64,000 nucleotides of DNA from assembly GCA_030765525.1 (NCBI GenBank), contig JAVCCK010000023.1, forward strand, positions 62,001 to 126,000. Direction: 5' to 3'. Under the pieces are notes generated by a model that was given only the letters and a program-made list of their open reading frames with translations, searched no databases and had not been told where the DNA came from. Both the position numbers and the translations under genes were made by a program. Positions within the stretch are counted from its first letter, which is position 1. Every line of letters starts with the position of its first letter. Source of the DNA: Candidatus Lernaella stagnicola (GTDB taxonomy: Bacteria; Lernaellota; Lernaellaia; Lernaellales; Lernaellaceae). This document shows, piece after piece, positions 28,190 to 36,874 of this stretch.

Positions 28190-29850
28190 TCCGCCGCGCC
28201 CTCCTGCTTGTTGCGCTCGCGCTTCTGCTGGCCGCCTGCGACAAAAACGATCGCCGCGACGCGCCCCTGACGCCCGCCGTGCTTCCCGACAACCTTGCGC
28301 AGCTATCGACGGCAAAGAAATTGGCCCTCTTCGACGAACTGGCCGACGCCGAACCGGGCCGGGGTCTGCCGCTTTTGCGCGCCGCTGCCCAAGACGACGA
28401 TTTCCGCGTGCGACTGGCCGCCCTGGCCGCGCGCCGGAAGGCGGGCGACCTCGATCCGCTCACTCCGTGGCTCGAAGCCTTGGATTCCGGCGATCCGGAG
28501 TTCGTCATGGAAGGCGCGTTCGGCATCGCCGACGCCGGTCGTAGCGATCTTGCCGACAAGCTGACGCCCCTGTTGCAGTCGCCGCATCGGGCGGTGCGAA
28601 TCGAGGCCGCGTTTTGTCTCATCGATCTAGAGTGGCCGGGCGCGCCGAAGGTGATCGGGCCGTGGGCTCGCCGCCGTGATTTTCTCGCGCAAGAGGCGGG
28701 CATCCGCGCGTTGGCGTTGGCGCCTGCCGACCGGGCGTGGTCGCGTTTACTCCCCTTCGCCACGCATGTCGACGACGAGTTGGCTGACCTCGCGCTGCAC
28801 GAACTGGTTCGTCTGAATCCGCAGAAGGCTATCGCCCTGCTCGCCGGTTTTACCGACCAGCGTGAGGAACTGCGCTTGTGGGCCGTCTTTTTCCTGCGCG
28901 GTTTGACGCAACCCGCGGCGCAGGAAGCGCTGCAAAAATACGCCGCCGACCCCTCCAGCGCGGTGCAAACTTTATTGGCGCAGCCTTCCCTCGAATTTTG
29001 GGAATCCGATGGCGAGAACAAAGCGGGCGCACCGTCACCGTTTCAAGTCGATCCCAGCCTGTCGGCCGATGATCTGCTGCAAAGCGCCGGGACCGGCGAC
29101 ACGCTTGTGCGCCGCGCGGCTTTAAAGGTGCTCGTGCAACGCCACGGCGAGTCGAGCCCCGGCATCGATGTCGAGCCGCCGGTCCCTTGGGCCAAAGCCG
29201 CCGATGTCGAAACGCGCCTGCAATTCGCCCGGTTGGCGACTGGTCGCACCGAGACCGCGCTGCGCGACGAACTGCGCGTGTTGGCCGTGGATCGCGTCGA
29301 CCGCGTGCGGCAGCAAGCTTTGTTCGCTCTGGCCTTCGCGGCCGAGGCGGAAGACCGCCGTTTGCTGCGCGAGGCGTGGCGGGCCGAATCGCTGGACGTG
29401 CGCCAAACTGCGCTGCTTGGTTTGAGTCTATGCGGCGATGAGAGTGCCGCGGCGGCGCTGAACGAGGCGCGGCAAGATCCCGACTTTTCCCTGCGCGCCA
29501 CGGCCATGTTGGGCTTGGCGATTTTGCGACCCGCGCGTTGGCGCGAACAGGTGCGCGAAGGCCTGCGCGCGCCGGAAGCCTGGGTGCGCCTGGCCGCCGC
29601 CGTCGGTCTGCACGCCGCCGGCGCTCCCATCGATGAAACGCTCGCTGAGGAAGATGCTGTACGCCAATGGTTCTACGTGGCCGCAGCGTTGGCCGGCGAC
29701 GACGACGCGCTCGATCTGGCCGACCGCCGCTATCGCGAACTCGACGTTTCCCATGCCTACGACCACATCCGCGATTTCACCGTCCTCAACCCGCGCTTGC
29801 GGCGCATGCTTTACAAACCGGCCTCAAACGCGGCACAACAACAACCATGA
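28186..29850 (+). CDS. HEAT-repeat lipoprotein
   Basis: The frame is open from 27985, but ATG 28186 opens a proper signal peptide with lipobox LAAC (Cys18) and overlaps the previous stop (ATGA). The 554-residue product is a chain of helical HEAT/PBS-like repeats (for example LRAAAQDDDFRVRLAALAAR and ALFALAFAAEAEDRRLL). Such solenoids bind protein partners. The residue after the lipid-bearing Cys is Asp, the E. coli signal for retention in the inner membrane. It overlaps the following WD40 gene by four bases. Confidence 0.82.
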   Translation: MIRRALLLVALALLLAACDKNDRRDAPLTPAVLPDNLAQLSTAKKLALFDELADAEPGRGLPLLRAAAQDDDFRVRLAALAARRKAGDLDPLTPWLEALDSGDPEFVMEGAFGIADAGRSDLADKLTPLLQSPHRAVRIEAAFCLIDLEWPGAPKVIGPWARRRDFLAQEAGIRALALAPADRAWSRLLPFATHVDDELADLALHELVRLNPQKAIALLAGFTDQREELRLWAVFFLRGLTQPAAQEALQKYAADPSSAVQTLLAQPSLEFWESDGENKAGAPSPFQVDPSLSADDLLQSAGTGDTLVRRAALKVLVQRHGESSPGIDVEPPVPWAKAADVETRLQFARLATGRTETALRDELRVLAVDRVDRVRQQALFALAFAAEAEDRRLLREAWRAESLDVRQTALLGLSLCGDESAAAALNEARQDPDFSLRATAMLGLAILRPARWREQVREGLRAPEAWVRLAAAVGLHAAGAPIDETLAEEDAVRQWFYVAAALAGDDDALDLADRRYRELDVSHAYDHIRDFTVLNPRLRRMLYKPASNAAQQQP

Positions 29851-30956
29851 AACGCCGCTGGAAAATTCTCCTGGTCATCCTCGCGCTGTCGATCGCGGGC
29901 GGCGCATTCACCTTCTTCGTGTTTCCCGGTCCGGTGTATTGGGTCGACATCTACTGGGGCCGCATGATCGACATCAACTTCTTCGACCGCCAAGAAGATT
30001 TCTTTCCCTACGTGGTCGGCGTCGACTTCACCGCGGACGGCCGAAACGTAATCGTGGCCGGCTACTTTCCCGACGTGCTGTTGCTCGACGCCGCAACCGG
30101 AACATTGACCACGCGCCTCAAGGGTCACGACCGCTGGCTCGAAGGCGCGATCGTTTCGCCGGACGGCAAGCACTACGCATCCTCGGATTGGGGCAGCCGC
30201 GCCATCGTGTGGGACGCGGCGACCGGTGAGATTGCGCAGAACATCGTGCTCGACGTTACGACTGCGGGCAAGGAAGAAGGCGATGCCGAAATCGCCGAGT
30301 TCGAAGTGATCGGCCTGGCCTTTCACCCGCTGAAGAACCAACTCGCGTGCGCGACCTTTCTCGCGCCGGATAAGACGACCATCGTCGATCTGGACACCGG
30401 TAAAGGTGAGAAGGTTTTCGCCGCCAATCCCAGCGGCACGATGGCTGTCGCCTACAGCCCCGACGGTTCGCTGCTGGCTGCGGGGGGCGACGGCACCGAA
30501 ATGCTTAACCTCTACGAAACCGAATCCTATTCGAAGGTCGCCACGTTGCTCGGTCGGGAGAAAACCGTGGTCGCCGTGCAGTTCACCTCCGACGGCAAGC
30601 ATCTGTTGACCTGCGGTGACGACGGCGCGGTCCGCTTCTTTGACGTGGAAAAGCGGCGCGAAACCGGCCGTTGGTCCAGCGGCCAGTATTGGGTGATCTC
30701 CTGCGCGCTGATGCCCGACGACCGGCACTTCCTCACCGCCGATCCCGACGGGGCCGTTCGCTATTGGAGCATCGAATCCGACCAACCCGAACGCGTGATT
30801 CCCCTGCACGAGGATTGGGTCACCTCGGTCAAGCCGCGACGCGACGGCGAGGCTTTCGTCTCCGGCGGCAAGGACGGCCTGGTGAACGTCTACGACCTGC
30901 GCGACGACCGCATTGTCCTCACTGTCGACACCGAAAAATTCCTGCCGGAAAAGTAA
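29847..30956 (+). CDS. Membrane-anchored WD40 beta-propeller protein (copy 2)
   Basis: ATG 29847 is chosen: it overlaps the HEAT gene stop in ATGA and opens the anchor MKRRWKILLVILALSIAGG. The 369-residue product continues with VFPGPVYWVDIYWG and about seven WD40-type repeats (VSPDGKHY, YSPDGSLL, FTSDGKHLL). It is a paralogue of the protein at 19009-20064. It is the last gene of the operon that begins at 20155. Only three bases separate it from the convergent copy C lipoprotein gene, and no terminator hairpin is visible there. Confidence 0.85.
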   Translation: MKRRWKILLVILALSIAGGAFTFFVFPGPVYWVDIYWGRMIDINFFDRQEDFFPYVVGVDFTADGRNVIVAGYFPDVLLLDAATGTLTTRLKGHDRWLEGAIVSPDGKHYASSDWGSRAIVWDAATGEIAQNIVLDVTTAGKEEGDAEIAEFEVIGLAFHPLKNQLACATFLAPDKTTIVDLDTGKGEKVFAANPSGTMAVAYSPDGSLLAAGGDGTEMLNLYETESYSKVATLLGREKTVVAVQFTSDGKHLLTCGDDGAVRFFDVEKRRETGRWSSGQYWVISCALMPDDRHFLTADPDGAVRYWSIESDQPERVIPLHEDWVTSVKPRRDGEAFVSGGKDGLVNVYDLRDDRIVLTVDTEKFLPEK

Positions 30957-30959
30957 CTC

Positions 30960-33900
30960 TCACTTCGATGGGTGCGGTGCGCCGTGTGGCATGCCACCGG
31001 GGGCGTGCGGCATCGCGCCGTCGCCTTGTGTGACGGCCCGCATGTTGTACAGCGACGTGCCGCGCAGGATGATCCGCGCCATGTCCCACACCTTTTGGCC
31101 GCCGCGCTCGGCCTCGAGCAGCAGCACCACGACGATGGTATCCACCGCAATGCTGCGACCGTCGCCGTAGTGCGCCACGTCGATGTACGGATACTGCGCC
31201 GCCAATTCCCGCGGCACGATCCGGAACGAATAACCGTCCCCGTCAATCGCCCGCGAACCCTCGTCGATCACCGCGCCGGGCATCATGATCGACCAATGCA
31301 GCTTCACCGCCTCCAAGTCGGTCGGCCAGCGCAGCGGCACCATCGCCGCGCCGCCTGGGGCAACGCCGGAGCTGAAAGGCAGGTCAATATCCAAAAACGG
31401 CTTGGCGTCGGCCGGAATGGCGAAATGATGGAACTCACCGTCGCCGGTGCCCGCCACGTCGCCCCCCGCGCCCTGCCGCTCGATGTGCGCCTTCACGCGG
31501 TACACGCCGGGTTGCTCGATGTCGATCGCCCGCGACGGCAGGAAGCCGCCCAGACGGTTGGACCGCCCCGCCAATTCTTCAATCGCGCCGTCCGGCTTGG
31601 TGATCGTGAAATGCACGTCGGCCTCCACCGGCGGCATCACCGTACCGGCCACCAGCATTTTCTCGCCCACCGTGAAGCTGTCGGACGTGTCCAGGCCGAT
31701 GAAGAAATACTGCTCGCGGCCGTTTTGCCAGTAGATCGTCTGCTCGCCCGGCGCCGCCACGGCGTTGTTCCACGTGCCCGGCGGCGTGGCCACGACCGTC
31801 GCCGCGTACGCGTCGTAATAGTTACGGCCCGTTTTCTTATCCTTGACCACCAGCCCTGCCATGATGCGGTACAGGTCGCCCGGCAAATCGCCGTTCGGGC
31901 CGGCGTTGATCTGCCCGCCGTAAGTATTCGGCGAGACAATCCAACACGGCCCTTGGAACGAGCCCGCAAAGGCCAGCGACAACACGGGGAAGCCCGGCCG
32001 AATCACCGACAAGTAGGTGTACGCCTCGATTTCGTTGTCCTCGCGGTACAGGAAGGGCGAGAGCCCGCGCCCGTTCGCCCACAAAATCGGCAGGTGGTCC
32101 GCGCCCTCCACCGACATGCGGTAGTAGCCGAAGTTGTCCTCGGAAAACTTGAAGACGTCCGGCAGGAAGATCGGCCGCCGGTGCTTCGGGGTAATCGGAA
32201 ACAGTGACTGCCGTCCGTCGGGGTTGTAGGCGTCCACCAGGCGTTCGGCCAGCTCCCGCGTTTTCGCCTCCATCGACAGCACGATGCCCACGACGGTTTC
32301 GAAGGGATAGGTCGTGGACACAAACAACGTGTCGCCGCTGTGGTAGGGGAAGATGTAATCGTATTGGCAAAGCGTTTCGGGCTCGAACACCGACGACCCG
32401 CCCTCGGTGCCCTGGGCGAAGCGTTCCAACCCGCCGTAATGGGGCTTGGCCGGGTCCGGCGGCGCCAGGTAAGTGCGGCCGCCGTGCAGGCACACCTCCG
32501 AGTCGGCCTTATCGCGCGGGGCGACCACCCCGGCGGAAGTCTGCGCCCCGTACCATAAGTTTCCGGCCGGATCGACAAAGCGCGTCGTCAGCAGCGAGCG
32601 ATACTCGCCCGGCTCATCGAACACCATCGGTGTGCCCGCCGCGGCGAAATGGCCGAACTGGTTCGCGCGGCCGGTAAACGTGGCGTGCCGCGCCCGCGCC
32701 GGATCGGAATTCGGAAAGAAATCGACCTCGATCGTCACGTCGGCAGGCACCGGCGGATTGACCTTCGCCGCCGCCGGATAGCGCGATCCGGTCAAGTAGT
32801 TCGTGCCCGGCTTGACCGGCGTCGAAAACGTCAGCGGCAGCGCCACGGTGAATTCGTACGTCCCGCCCCCCTCGTAAGCGCGCCCGAAAAGATCAACCAT
32901 CGTGCCGGTCAGTTCCAGCCGATAGCGCCCGGTGCGGCCCAACGACACGTCAAAGCCACCCCCCGCGAGCAGCGGACCCGCGTCGTTGCGCCCGGCAAAG
33001 GCCCGCGTCCCCAAATCGACCCGCCGCCCATCGGGGCCGGTCAGCACGGCACTCGCCTCGCCACGTTGAAAGTCGAGATAATTGCGGATCATCGTCGGCA
33101 CCGTATCGTCGCCGATAAACAAGTCGGCCAACCCGGATTCGGGAAAGAGCGTCGGCAAACCCGGGTTCACCCGGTAGCGACCCGGGCGCAGCAAATAGGG
33201 CGTCGGGAAGCGCACGCGATTGAGCAAGCCGAGCCGCGCTGCGTCCTCCCGCGGCAGCAAGCCGGACTGCCCGTATGCGTCCACGTCGTGAAAAATCGTC
33301 CACGCCGCGTGCGGCGCTTGGGGCGAGCCCACTTTGATTTCCGGCAAGACCTGCGGGTCGTACATGAACTCGTAAGGCTCGTCGGGACGCTCGCCCAGCA
33401 GTTTCATCCACCCGCCCGCCGCGCCGGCGACGTCGGCGTTGTTGTCGAGCCACTGATTCAACTGGAAGGGCAGATGCCCCACGTCAATCGGCGCATCGGC
33501 ACCGCGCAAGCGCACGAATATTTCCACGTGCGGCCGGTAGTAACCCGGCGCGATATCCGCCGGCAGCGGCACACTCATTCGCCCCCGCAGCCGCGTGCGA
33601 CCGGTCGCGGCCGGAAACTCCATCACACCTTCGAAAGGGCTGCCCCGGCGATTGCCGAAGGCGCGCACCGGCAACGTGCCTTCGTAGTAGGAGAGCGGTA
33701 TGCCCGCCGTGGTAAACACGGACGAAACCGCCGTGGCCGTCAGCCCCACGGGCGTGCCGGCCGCGTCGAACACCGGCTCGCCGACGATGACCACCGCGAC
33801 GCTCTCGACGTATTCGCGAAAATCCTTCAGCCGGCGCAGGTCTGCCGATAAGTCGAAATCCGCGACCCACTCCGCGCCGGGTTCGATCGCCAGCGAATCG

Positions 33901-34028
33901 AGCCGCACCGTACCGCTCCAAGGGTAGAAGGTGCCCTCCACACCCACGTCGAAGGTCAAGCCGGCGTCTTCCCCGCCGCACCCCGCGACGAAAGCCAGAA
34001 CCGCCAACACGACAAGCCACCGCTTCAC
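30960..34028 (-). CDS. Giant lipoprotein of the cytochrome cassette (copy C)
   Basis: The 1022-residue product has lipobox VAGC (about residue 17, Gly at +2). It carries the family motifs YYRPHV, STPVKPGTNYL, NGDLPGDLYRIMAG, NGREQYFFIGLDTS, RSNRLGGF, MMPG...DEG and WDMARIILRG. Judged by eye over motifs such as GQIN and PYHSGDTLF, it is closest to copy A. It starts with GTG; in this copy the codon matching the other copies' start is CTG, so initiation seems to have moved one codon. It overlaps the cytochrome gene by four bases. Confidence 0.85.
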   Translation of the reverse strand: MKRWLVVLAVLAFVAGCGGEDAGLTFDVGVEGTFYPWSGTVRLDSLAIEPGAEWVADFDLSADLRRLKDFREYVESVAVVIVGEPVFDAAGTPVGLTATAVSSVFTTAGIPLSYYEGTLPVRAFGNRRGSPFEGVMEFPAATGRTRLRGRMSVPLPADIAPGYYRPHVEIFVRLRGADAPIDVGHLPFQLNQWLDNNADVAGAAGGWMKLLGERPDEPYEFMYDPQVLPEIKVGSPQAPHAAWTIFHDVDAYGQSGLLPREDAARLGLLNRVRFPTPYLLRPGRYRVNPGLPTLFPESGLADLFIGDDTVPTMIRNYLDFQRGEASAVLTGPDGRRVDLGTRAFAGRNDAGPLLAGGGFDVSLGRTGRYRLELTGTMVDLFGRAYEGGGTYEFTVALPLTFSTPVKPGTNYLTGSRYPAAAKVNPPVPADVTIEVDFFPNSDPARARHATFTGRANQFGHFAAAGTPMVFDEPGEYRSLLTTRFVDPAGNLWYGAQTSAGVVAPRDKADSEVCLHGGRTYLAPPDPAKPHYGGLERFAQGTEGGSSVFEPETLCQYDYIFPYHSGDTLFVSTTYPFETVVGIVLSMEAKTRELAERLVDAYNPDGRQSLFPITPKHRRPIFLPDVFKFSEDNFGYYRMSVEGADHLPILWANGRGLSPFLYREDNEIEAYTYLSVIRPGFPVLSLAFAGSFQGPCWIVSPNTYGGQINAGPNGDLPGDLYRIMAGLVVKDKKTGRNYYDAYAATVVATPPGTWNNAVAAPGEQTIYWQNGREQYFFIGLDTSDSFTVGEKMLVAGTVMPPVEADVHFTITKPDGAIEELAGRSNRLGGFLPSRAIDIEQPGVYRVKAHIERQGAGGDVAGTGDGEFHHFAIPADAKPFLDIDLPFSSGVAPGGAAMVPLRWPTDLEAVKLHWSIMMPGAVIDEGSRAIDGDGYSFRIVPRELAAQYPYIDVAHYGDGRSIAVDTIVVVLLLEAERGGQKVWDMARIILRGTSLYNMRAVTQGDGAMPHAPGGMPHGAPHPSK

Positions 34029-34040
34029 CAGTTCACCTCC
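34025..34040 (-). promoter_or_regulatory. RBS and overlapping start of giant lipoprotein C inside the cytochrome gene
   Basis: GGAGG at 34036-34040, in the codons of the cytochrome tail VEVNW, lies seven bases before the GTG start (34026-34028). That GTG overlaps the stop as GTGA. The preceding CTG is in the register used as start by the other copies. Confidence 0.75.
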
Positions 34041-35104
34041 ACGGCTTGGTCGTGCGGGAACGCGCTCCGCTGCGGGGGCGACTGCGTCAGGTAGTGCTCC
34101 AACGCGGCGGTCAAGGCGAGCGTTTCATCGGCGGTGATGATCGCGGGGGCTTTCTTGCGCATGCGCTCCACCAAGGCAGGCGGCGCTTCCTTCGCATCCG
34201 TCGGCTGCAGCCCGAAGGCCAGCGAGTGACACGCGCCGCAACGTTGCTGGAACAAAACATTCTCGTTCCACCGACGTCGCTGCTCCGGATCGACCGGCGG
34301 TTGTACGGCGAGATGCTCGTCGGCGTACTTGGCGAGCTGAGCCCGCCAATCGGCGCGAAACGCAAACTGATTGACGTTGGCCAGTCGGTCAATCACCAGC
34401 GACCACTCCTCGGTCGTGAAATTCCGCGCCGCCAGTTCCTTTTGCGCGTGGCAGCGCAAACACTTGGCGCGAAACAGCCAGGCGTCGGAATACGAGGCTC
34501 GCCGGCCGAGAAACGCGGCCAGACGCGCAGCCTCCTCTTGGGACACCGGCGCGCCGTTTACCGCCCGCATGCGTTCGACCGTCACCGCCCACTGCTCCGG
34601 CGTCTTGAGATAATGAAAGGGTCGATTGGCGCTGTGACAACCGCTGCAGCGCTCGGCCTGCAAGCGGGCATCGGCGGTGGGCAGCGGATTGCCGAACGCC
34701 GCGGCGTCCCATACAAAAAGCGCCGCAAACAGCAGCGCCGCCGGGATGCCGATCGAGATCCACAACGCCATTCGCAAACCGCGCCAAACTCGATGACGCA
34801 CCGGGCGCGCGCGCCGTGCTTGCGGCATGAAGCGGCCGATCAACCACCGGACCGCGCAGAAGGAGACCATCGTGGGGAACACGGCCGCCGCAACGAAACC
34901 GCCCTCCAGCGCCACTTCGGCGATCACGAAATAGGCGTCATACCAAATGAACCATGGGAAAATCGCGCGGCAGGCCAGCAGCGCTAAGTGGTATGCGAAG
35001 GGAACGAAGACCGCGTAGGCGAGCGCCAGCGCCGCAGCCAGCGCCGGTAAATTCGCAATGGCCGAATACGTAATTGTCTCTTGTTTTTTCGGCGCCTGAT
35101 TCAC
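34025..35104 (-). CDS. Membrane-anchored triheme cytochrome c (cassette copy C)
   Basis: The 359-residue product has three TM helices, the loop FPWFIWY, then three heme c sites (CSGCH, CLRCH as in KCLRCHAQ, and CGACH). The segment W..TVERMRAVNGAPV follows heme 1, and the end FPHDQAVEVNW matches the other copies. The GTG start has no strong ribosome site. The lipoprotein gene follows with a four-base overlap. The role is as in copy A: electron transfer at the periplasmic face, with unknown donors and acceptors. Confidence 0.88.
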   Translation of the reverse strand: MNQAPKKQETITYSAIANLPALAAALALAYAVFVPFAYHLALLACRAIFPWFIWYDAYFVIAEVALEGGFVAAAVFPTMVSFCAVRWLIGRFMPQARRARPVRHRVWRGLRMALWISIGIPAALLFAALFVWDAAAFGNPLPTADARLQAERCSGCHSANRPFHYLKTPEQWAVTVERMRAVNGAPVSQEEAARLAAFLGRRASYSDAWLFRAKCLRCHAQKELAARNFTTEEWSLVIDRLANVNQFAFRADWRAQLAKYADEHLAVQPPVDPEQRRRWNENVLFQQRCGACHSLAFGLQPTDAKEAPPALVERMRKKAPAIITADETLALTAALEHYLTQSPPQRSAFPHDQAVEVNW

Positions 35105-35180
35105 AGCCGCAGTATACGAAACGCACCTCGGATTGGGAAACGAGTCATTGTCTCATTTGAGGTCGTGGTATTGAACGCGC

Positions 35181-35669
35181 TTACTTACACTTCTCCGCGT
35201 AACACTTGTCGTAGATGTCGCCGAGGTCGCCGCAACCGACCTTCTTCTCGATCTTCGCGTTGACGCATTCCAAGAAGCCCGCCATGCCCTTGCAGGCATT
35301 CACCTGCTTGCTGCACGTGGCGAGCTCGCCTTTGAATTCTTCGAAATTCGTGCACTGATGCGTGATGACGAACTCGCAGAATGAAGCCGCCGTGAAAGGC
35401 GCGCCGATCTCGATTTCTTTATCCAACTCGGCATCGCCATCCGGCTTCTCCGGCCCTTTTTTTTCATCGACGAAGGGTGTCACCTCCGCCGGCGTGCTAT
35501 CGGTCGGCAGGCCGGGGTCGACAACGGGAATCGCGGCTTGGCCATTGGGGCGAAGGGGTTGCTCGGCCGGATTTTCCGGCGAAGCTTCCTGCTGCTTGCT
35601 ACCGCATGCGGAAAGGCAGAGACCGACAACAAGCAAAGCCGTCAGAATAATTATCCCATGTTTTGCCAT
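35181..35669 (-). CDS. Small cysteine-rich lipoprotein
   Basis: The 162-residue product has lipobox LSAC (about residue 21), a Pro/Glu-rich linker of about 60 residues, and a C-terminal domain with eight cysteines, enough for four disulfides. There is no CxxCH and no recognised family. ATG 35669 is preferred over an in-frame GTG four codons earlier. It lies 76 bases downstream-side of the copy C cytochrome start on the same strand, so it may have its own transcript. A compact disulfide-rich domain on the membrane surface is likely; its function is unknown. Confidence 0.7.
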   Translation of the reverse strand: MAKHGIIILTALLVVGLCLSACGSKQQEASPENPAEQPLRPNGQAAIPVVDPGLPTDSTPAEVTPFVDEKKGPEKPDGDAELDKEIEIGAPFTAASFCEFVITHQCTNFEEFKGELATCSKQVNACKGMAGFLECVNAKIEKKVGCGDLGDIYDKCYAEKCK

Positions 35670-35762
35670 TTTCGTTTCCACTTCTCGATTATTGTTTCCG
35701 CACTCTTTTCGTAATTTTTTTTACCACACCGCCATCAAGCGGTCACGCAAAAATTTCGTTGT

Positions 35763-35792
35763 TTGACGTTCGCGGCTCCGGGTTCATAGAAT
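35763..35792 (+). promoter_or_regulatory. Sigma70-like promoter
   Basis: TTGACG (35763-35768) and TAGAAT (35787-35792) are separated by 18 bases, about 60 bases before the gene at 35854. This is a consensus match only. Confidence 0.45.
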
Positions 35793-35853
35793 CACTACCG
35801 AGGCAAAAGGCCGAAGACCGCGTCATGACGAAAACCGACCGGAGCAAACGAAC

Positions 35854-36861
35854 GTGAAACACACGCTCGCCCGACATATCGCCCTGCTCGTCGCCGCAGC
35901 GGTCGTCGGTGTGTTTTTCGTGTGGTTGGGCCGGGTCAACGAGCGAAGCGCCCCTTCACTCATTCCCGCCAACCACACCGACGACGGCGAGGTCCGAAAA
36001 AAGAAGTCCTTCACGCCGCCCCATCGCGCACCGGCGGTGATTGGCTCCTGGCTCTTAAAGTACGCCTCCCAGGACCATGCCTTTCTCGACGTCGCCCTTG
36101 CCGATGGCAGTGGTGCGGGAATTCGCAGCGTCGTCGCCGATGTGACGGCCCCCACGACGACCTACCGCGATCTTGCGTTGATCGATAACAGCAACGACGG
36201 CACGGACTGGGAAAGCGAGTGGCGCGTCGTGCTCGACTCTCTGCCCAAACCGCCGCCCGCCGGGTTGTATTGGGTGTCGCGCATTCGCGTCGAATCCAAA
36301 GACGGTAGCCACGCCGAGTACTTCGCTTCAGACCCCTACGGCACGTACCGCTACCGGTACGTCGAAGTCGGCATGCGCGAAGCGATCGAGCAACCCAGCC
36401 AAGCCTGGATCGGCTCGCTCTACTTCCCCGAAACGAACGCCGCAATGCCGCTGGTTTTTATCAACACCTTCTATCCCGGAGAGGGCCGCGCCATCGACCC
36501 GGTGTTGGAACTCTACGCCGCAGGTGACACGCGGCGATGGCTCGCGGTCAATGACGAGCCGGATGTTGATCTGTTCTACCCGCGCCTCGCCTACTCGATG
36601 CGACCCGGCGAAACCTACTATTTGCGCGTCGCGGGCGACCGGGAAAGGGTGGGCCACTACGGAATCGTTCTCAGCCGCGGCAATTTCGCGACCGCGTCGG
36701 CGCAACCGGCCGCCATGCCCGACACCTACGAACCCGACGACGACGCCGTGAACGCCACGCCCCTGCAACTCGACGAGCCGCAATTTCACACGCTCGAACT
36801 CAAGGAGGATGAAGGCGATGTGGACTGGTTCGTTTTCGCCGTGCCGTCGCCAAAGAATTGA
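35854..36861 (+). CDS. Exported PPC-like domain protein, N-terminally anchored
   Basis: The 335-residue product has an N-terminal TM or uncleaved signal (residues 8-26) and a beta-rich body. Residues 180-270 resemble the later strands of a bacterial pre-peptidase C-terminal (PPC) domain (DPVLELYAAG, PGETYYLRVAGD). A second PPC copy begins at DTYEPDDDAVNATPL but ends after DVDWFVFAVP, about half the usual length. The stop is only 13 bases from the convergent copy D lipoprotein gene. No protease domain is present. The half-domain may be a real short end or the result of a truncation. Confidence 0.65.
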   Translation: MKHTLARHIALLVAAAVVGVFFVWLGRVNERSAPSLIPANHTDDGEVRKKKSFTPPHRAPAVIGSWLLKYASQDHAFLDVALADGSGAGIRSVVADVTAPTTTYRDLALIDNSNDGTDWESEWRVVLDSLPKPPPAGLYWVSRIRVESKDGSHAEYFASDPYGTYRYRYVEVGMREAIEQPSQAWIGSLYFPETNAAMPLVFINTFYPGEGRAIDPVLELYAAGDTRRWLAVNDEPDVDLFYPRLAYSMRPGETYYLRVAGDRERVGHYGIVLSRGNFATASAQPAAMPDTYEPDDDAVNATPLQLDEPQFHTLELKEDEGDVDWFVFAVPSPKN

Positions 36862-36874
36862 AACAAGCGGCAAC

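Noticed and set aside
32649-33851. Plus-strand frame of about 400 codons opposite giant lipoprotein C (similar ones lie opposite A, B and D)
   Set aside because: All are antisense shadows with Arg/His-rich composition; the minus- or plus-strand lipoproteins have lipoboxes and conserved motifs.
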